Assembly: GCA_964356415.1 (NCBI GenBank)
Contig: CAYHHK010000006.1
Span: forward strand, 1-58,697
Length of the DNA stretch: 58,697 nt
Direction: 5' to 3'
Source: JAPLDB01 sp964356415
GTDB lineage: Bacteria > Bacteroidota > Bacteroidia > AKYH767-A > 2013-40CM-41-45
The notes under the pieces: model-generated
The model's input: only the letters and a program-made list of their open reading frames with translations
Told to the model about the DNA's origin: nothing
The model's database searches: none
Part shown: positions 56,201 to 58,697 of the stretch, piece after piece
Position numbering within the stretch: the stretch's first letter is position 1
Layout: the number at the start of each line of letters is the position of its first letter
Program-made: the position numbers and the translations under genes

Positions 56201-57495
56201 CGCATTCTTGTTGTTCCAATAAATGCGCCACCGGGCACCGTAACATTTCCGGTGTAAACAATAGGAGTCAATGTGGAAGTGGCTATCTGAACTTCTTCTC
56301 CGACATCTGTGAAAAGGCCGTTGTGATTCCAGTCAATAAAAACATTGCCTGCAAAAACGTTAGGAGCAAGTCCGGTTGCACTAATTGATATAGGAACAGT
56401 AGTGCCGGTTACAACATTTCCTGCAGCAACGGAGCCGGTAAAATCCTGATATGCTAAATTAGCGATTGCATTGTTATTGTTAATTCCGGCGAAGTTAACA
56501 TTGGTAATAGGAAATCCCGTTCCTGATGATGCAGGTATACAATAACACTGATAAATACTATTTTGCGTAGTAACAAGCAGTGCATTCGAAGTTCCGGTAT
56601 TACCGGAACAAGTGACAAGACAATGATAATATTTATCTGTTAGCTGGCTTGTCACCTGTGTTGAAGCGGTGCCAAGATTGGTTAAATTAACAGAAAAACC
56701 TGCATCATCTGCACTTTGCCATTGGTAAGTTACACCGGAACCTGAGGTAAAGTTTTGTAATGATAATGTGAATGCAACTCCGGGGCATTGTCCGGTAAAT
56801 GGATATGCAAGATTTGGAGAAGCAATTGTATTTCCCGGAGCAGGTGTTCCTGTACAAGGAACAATTGGAGGCCCAAAACGTGTTTCTGGCCGAAAGTTTG
56901 AAGCTGCAGTTGTAGTTGCAGCAATACCTGGACATACCGCTGTAGTTTGTGCACCTGAAAGACCACCAACAAGCCCAAGGTAATTACATGAAGTGACTGT
57001 AGCTACAGTTGTCCCTGTATAACAACCCATATCAAAAGCCACATATACGCCACCACCTGTGTAGTTAAATGAACTACCACCGCTAAATACAATATTTGGT
57101 GTGGCCGTACCACCAGGAATAACAGTAGTCGCATTACTATGTACTGTTGTCATTCCGGTAATTGCCGTAGCCCAGTTGGTACCCTTTGTATTGGTTACAT
57201 CACTGGTGTTTTGCAAATAAATGATAAGCGGAACTGTACCACCTCCTGAAACAGCAGTATAAGTCCATCCTATCTGTCCAACCTGTGTTCCATTGGCAAA
57301 TCCTGAAGCTGCAAGCTCGGTTGCTTTGATAAGGTAATGCGTTCGGATTCTTCTCCATGCTACCGAAGGAGCACGACCATTACCAGAGGTTCCGGCATCA
57401 TTTGGTAAAACGGTTGTCATTTGTCCGAAGACGTCTGCCACCATTGTTATTGCGCAGAATAGTACAAGCAGGAATTTTGTAAGTTGTTGTTTCAT
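50218..57495 (-). CDS. Giant T9SS-sorted protein with five Ig-like/GEVED pairs
   Basis: 2425 residues. Signal peptide (QLTKFLLVLFCAITMVADVFG, then QMTTV). A lead domain (about 30-200) of unknown type is followed by five pairs (about 210-1490). Each has an Ig-like unit starting CTGTPAPGNT and including LSLQNxTSGxGVTYQWQSADD, then a GEVED domain with WIDYNDNGxFDDAGE and RMRVxS ending in GEVEDYTV, GETEDY or the like. Then come PKD/Ig-like units and finally the same about 630-residue stalk as the metalloprotease (from about residue 1796). Sorting domain: LYPNPTSGKTTVKF to LKVTVE. No enzyme motif. Likely a very large surface adhesin or S-layer-like structural protein. Strong Thr/Ser/Gly bias is typical for such stalks. 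Confidence 0.87.
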   Translation of the reverse strand: MKQQLTKFLLVLFCAITMVADVFGQMTTVLPNDAGTSGNGRAPSVAWRRIRTHYLIKATELAASGFANGTQVGQIGWTYTAVSGGGTVPLIIYLQNTSDVTNTKGTNWATAITGMTTVHSNATTVIPGGTATPNIVFSGGSSFNYTGGGVYVAFDMGCYTGTTVATVTSCNYLGLVGGLSGAQTTAVCPGIAATTTAASNFRPETRFGPPIVPCTGTPAPGNTIASPNLAYPFTGQCPGVAFTLSLQNFTSGSGVTYQWQSADDAGFSVNLTNLGTASTQVTSQLTDKYYHCLVTCSGNTGTSNALLVTTQNSIYQCYCIPASSGTGFPITNVNFAGINNNNAIANLAYQDFTGSVAAGNVVTGTTVPISISATGLAPNVFAGNVFIDWNHNGLFTDVGEEVQIATSTLTPIVYTGNVTVPGGAFIGTTRMRVMHKFSTYSTSCFTGGNNLNAHDYLINITAPLPCTTPAPGNTQSTSVLVCSGASFTLSLQNATAGITVTYQWESADDAGFTVNLTSLGTASTQVTSQTSAKYYRCQVTCSVGPVTTASNPVFVNLNTDPCTCLSYCASTHANGCATDAIIKVKIVGTTLDNSSTCSAGSYQFYNGGGSQTGTMIIGDPYTLEITFGTDPDQYSAFWIDYDNNGLFDVGEYIAASVVSPGASGTTSYTFTIPGTATVGNHRMRVIGGNDVAVSNTPCGASSSAFGETEDYCVNLALPFACTGTPAPGNTIASENPICSGKNFTLSLQNFTSGTGVTYQWQSADDAGFSVNLANLGTASTEVTSQSSAKYYRCQVTCSGNTTASNSLQVTMQTNPSACYCLGTTSLAGCTYGLDIESVIVAGINNPTTCGGSLPNMYTDYSYISGNVEQGLSYSITVGRSTFVNNACVFGVWVDWDNNYSFNDAGEYMAIFLTGGAGVGQQSNSGTLNVPPGATLGAHRMRIRSNFSTDPGQASVCALYANPSEQEDYTLNVVSQCTGTPVAGTTASFSALACPSVPFTLYIQGSSLALGLTYQWESSPDNIAPYVPISGATNASRIQTQQTSTYYRCVVTCSNSGFSANSTPLQMNLNTFANCICNTPVYSSVGCTGTTANDYIGQVTFAGINNTTGCGATSPNYQFFGAQIANVNQTVTYPITISAPAAGSAFQRFKVYIDFNDNASFDDAGETVYNSGPISTGVNSSTGNISISAVAPLGSHMLRVRSTNPLSTNIDANSCSDDGFYGEVEDYTVIIAGPPPCSGTPTPGQTLASTPLACGTTTINLSLQNATSGTGVTYQWQSSADAVFTTPVNMGTNSTETATQSSTSWYRCLVTCSGNTGTSTPVQVSSSVPCYCTNPVHGSDGCALGLYIDNFTFAGINNTSGCYSSVPYTTPFYSYFPNATANVDLGVSYPFSITTPVTGAFTQWFGIYIDYNDNGSFDDAGELVAQTTPTISTAVNTFSGSILIPNTSAPGVHKMRIRSGNAAPLNSCSAASSGETEDYNMIIAPPATSASSSSPVCDGDDLDLFALPNGATSYSWSGPNFYSSSSQNPTRTGMTSLDAGTYTCTMVIFGFTYTATTTVVVNPLPSVSAAASAAFCEGTDDLDLTATAPTATAWSWSGPGTITNGNTANASVLSAPASASGSYSVTVTDANSCTNSASVSATVWALPPVLVTVIGSNNLCTGQTTSDLQATGAVDYLWTTSETTSLITVSAQGNYSVTGTDGNGCVNTDVAVITESAAPAAPVISPAGPVVLCTDGFTTTSASLTVTNYALNLLWSTSETDQTISVNYADIFNVTYTDANGCYSVSNPVTTSVDNYSTAPTSATSNAPFNNICLGNTVTLSMTGGSLGDNAQWVWYDGGCGSGSPVATGANPTITPLTAGTHNYFVRSESVSCGNTACASVTVTVSPNTALGTVHYTASVPSGCNGSGAVFTVNAVAGAAFYNWSGTSGALFNGLPGPVQTASNSVTVTFATPPPAGASGYSICCFAGNGCASSNTICTWVRAKVSQPGVIAGSIIACLSTNAVYSVGAVTGADTYTWTVTGNATINGGGATLTTASNSITVNFLGGWTSGSLSVYASLNCGFNSTVRSMNISSTPGQPGIMSGPGYVCPSSTAGFSVPVVNGAAIYNWTCTVPGAVITPSGNSCSILFPATIPAGSSVCVTAVSSCGNASPVRCKGIANGIPSIPSSISGPTTGQCGQSGVSYSVLPVAQATSYLWTANNGATVSGPNNLSSASINFPSVFTTCTLTVVAINSCGNSLARTLVVNGVSAQPGVITGNQSVCNGAAEGYSTGGSAGATSYNWTAPAGATILGVPPFGSSITVLWGATSGNITVAAVNDCGTSVSRSLAVAVTCRQSQVSETIGTTAGLYPNPTSGKTTVKFESVNAAKYVISVVDVTGRIIISDEMTAAEGINMHELDLTQVSKGIYLVRMETAGEQTQLLKVTVE

Positions 57496-57620
57496 AATTG
57501 TTTGTTTTATTGAACTATTAAATTAATTTTATTGATTGAATGAAGAAAAAAAAATAGCAATATCACTTTGGACGATCCCGAAAGTGAATAGAAAAAAAAT
57601 GTGTTTTTGAAACTAAAACC

Positions 57621-57654
57621 ATAAACACCGGAATTTTAATTTCCGAAATGTTTA
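57621..57654. promoter_or_regulatory. Imperfect palindrome upstream of the giant gene
   Basis: ATAAACA-C-CGGAA, loop, TTCCG-AAA-TGTTTAT: two nested arms 126 bp upstream of the giant gene start. Could be an operator or a leader hairpin. Confidence 0.4.
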
Positions 57655-57702
57655 TAAAAGAATTCAACATATCAAGCATTTGTTAATAAATACTTAATTT
57701 AT

Positions 57703-57734
57703 TTGGCGAACGTCCTTATAGCTTGGTGAACGTC
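57703..57734. promoter_or_regulatory. Two-copy direct repeat, operator-like
   Basis: TTGGCGAACGTC (57703-57714) and TTGGTGAACGTC (57723-57734) lie 20 bp apart start to start, about two turns of the helix, so both face one side of the DNA. The only difference is C/T. It sits 208 bp upstream of the giant gene and 88 bp upstream of mtgA. The layout recalls sites bound by dimers of direct-repeat-binding regulators such as LytTR-type proteins, but the sequence itself is not one I recognise. Confidence 0.55.
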
Positions 57735-57807
57735 AAGAAAATGACATTAAAAATGTTCATAACTGTTGGCGGGGGTATTTAATGCTGGCTTTTCAATGCT
57801 TTTGTTT

Positions 57808-57813
57808 GGAGGG
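57808..57813 (+). promoter_or_regulatory. mtgA: Shine-Dalgarno-like GGAGGG, decides the mtgA start
   Basis: GGAGGG lies 8 bp before ATG 57822 but touches the GTG at 57813, so it supports the ATG as start. Strong SD sequences are rare in this window. Confidence 0.6.
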
Positions 57814-57821
57814 TGAAATCA

Positions 57822-58511
57822 ATGTTAAAGACAATACTGAAGGTGGTTTTGAAAGTCCTGAAATGGTTTTTCCTACTGAGCATAGCATCCGTAATAATAT
57901 TCCGTTTTGTTCCCGTTCCCGTTACTCCGCTGATGATCATCAGGTGCGGAGAACAGCTTTTTTCAAAGGATAAGAAGTTGAAACTGAAAAAGGACTGGAC
58001 TCCGATCGATGAGATGAGCAGTGCAATGCCGCTGGCAGCAATGGCTGCAGAGGACCAGAATTTTGAGGAGCATTTCGGGTTTGATTTCAAAGCTATCAAA
58101 AAAGCAGGGGAGTATAATGATAGGCATAAGGGTAAAAAGATAAAAGGGGCAAGTACCATTAGCCAGCAGACAGCCAAAAATGTTTTTCTCTTTCCCGCAC
58201 GAAGTTGGGTACGAAAGGGATTTGAAGTTTATTTTACTTTCCTGATTGAAGTGGTGTGGAGTAAACAAAGGATCATGGAAGTCTATCTGAATGTGATCGA
58301 GATGGGGGAGGGTGTTTATGGAGCCGAAGCCGCTGCACAGGAATATTTCCACAAGCCGGCGAAAAAACTCTCTAACAAAGAAGCCTCCCTGATCGCTGCT
58401 GTTCTCCCAAACCCAAGGAAATGGTCACCTGTAAGGCCAACTCCTTATATACAGAGAAAAAGCGGAAGGATCATGTTCTTCATGAGCAGACTTGATGCAA
58501 AGGATTTCTAA
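57822..58511 (+). CDS. mtgA: Monofunctional peptidoglycan glycosyltransferase
   Basis: Polymerises lipid II into glycan strands at the outer face of the inner membrane. 229 residues from ATG 57822 (a GTG three codons upstream is disfavoured by the SD position). N-terminal membrane anchor (VVLKVLKWFFLLSIASVIIF). GT51 motifs in order are AAEDQNFEEHFGFD with the catalytic Glu, GASTISQQTAKNVFL, KQRIMEVYLNVIEMG, GVYGAEAAAQEYFHKPA, and EASLIAAVLPNPRKWSPVRP. No transpeptidase domain follows, so it is the monofunctional form. Divergent from the giant surface gene over 326 bp that holds a palindrome and a direct repeat. Confidence 0.94.
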   Translation: MLKTILKVVLKVLKWFFLLSIASVIIFRFVPVPVTPLMIIRCGEQLFSKDKKLKLKKDWTPIDEMSSAMPLAAMAAEDQNFEEHFGFDFKAIKKAGEYNDRHKGKKIKGASTISQQTAKNVFLFPARSWVRKGFEVYFTFLIEVVWSKQRIMEVYLNVIEMGEGVYGAEAAAQEYFHKPAKKLSNKEASLIAAVLPNPRKWSPVRPTPYIQRKSGRIMFFMSRLDAKDF

Positions 58512-58641
58512 AAGTGCCATTCACAGTTTATAGTTCACAGTTCACGGAATTTCGTGATCGTTCTTCAGTATTAATTTTCATCTTTGGCACATCCCTGCTT
58601 ATCAATTTCAATATGTGGAAACAATATTAATGGCTATCTAG

Positions 58642-58694
58642 TCTCAATACTCAATACTCAATACTCAATACTCAATACTCAATACTTAATACTT
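58642..58694. repeat. Heptamer tandem repeat CTCAATA
   Basis: About seven CTCAATA units, the last ones turning to CTTAATA. It is the same unit as in the kinase-regulator gap (9819-9948), 49 kb away, and may continue past the window edge. The preceding 58512-58641 includes TTCACAG-type imperfect repeats and no gene. Confidence 0.9.
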
Positions 58695-58697
58695 TTT

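Overview
The window looks like a chromosomal piece of a Bacteroidota genome (Chitinophagales/Sphingobacteriales-like by gene style; lineage inferred, not measured). Signs of this are ten secreted proteins ending in a type IX secretion (T9SS) type A C-terminal sorting domain, a GWxTD lipoprotein, SprB-like and GEVED repeats, -7 boxes of the form TAnnTTTG, and almost no Shine-Dalgarno sequences. Two runs of exactly 100 N (1874-1973, 23652-23751) lie inside repeat arrays, so this is probably a scaffolded draft or metagenome assembly. No rRNA, tRNA, prophage or convincing CRISPR was seen.

1-7.9 kb is mostly minus-strand housekeeping and transport: lepB (cut by the window edge) behind dapB; an SDR reductase, a MATE exporter and fmt in a row; an outer-membrane-like protein; an EamA transporter; and an acidic Met-rich T9SS protein. 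8.1-17.1 kb is regulatory and metabolic: a histidine kinase and an OmpR-type regulator separated by a heptamer-repeat tract, a short plus-strand group (membrane protein, PD40 protein, FAD oxidoreductase), an unrecognised exported protein, a sigma-54-type response regulator without a DNA-binding domain, and a phytoene/squalene synthase that starts at TTG. 17.3-28.1 kb holds a repeat-rich T9SS protein, a UbiD-family decarboxylase, a GT39-like glycosyltransferase, a REP-associated tyrosine transposase between oppositely oriented REP-like units, and the rmuC / GWxTD / rlmB group.

28.4-57.5 kb is dominated by surface and secreted proteins. On the plus strand are two tandem arylsulfotransferase-like proteins, a two-domain starch-binding-like protein, a CotH-kinase/lamin-tail protein, a Kelch protein and a GloVer-repeat protein, all with sorting domains, then a small DUF1801-like protein and a 1001-residue BNR/sortilin-like protein. 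On the minus strand are two giant proteins (1814 and 2425 residues) with different heads (a reprolysin-like metalloprotease plus SprB repeats; five Ig-like/GEVED pairs) and clearly related C-terminal stalks of about 620-630 residues. The DEAD-box helicase gene rhlE lies between them. The window ends with mtgA.

The points most worth following are: (i) tandem repeats with a 7-bp period but different sequences in at least five intergenic gaps, one of them directly in front of the response regulator start codon; (ii) the REP/transposase unit; (iii) the secreted arylsulfotransferase-CotH kinase cluster; (iv) the head-swapped giant proteins; (v) a GloVer gene whose signal peptide is encoded upstream of any normal start codon; (vi) a two-copy operator-like direct repeat with 20-bp spacing between the 2425-residue gene and mtgA.
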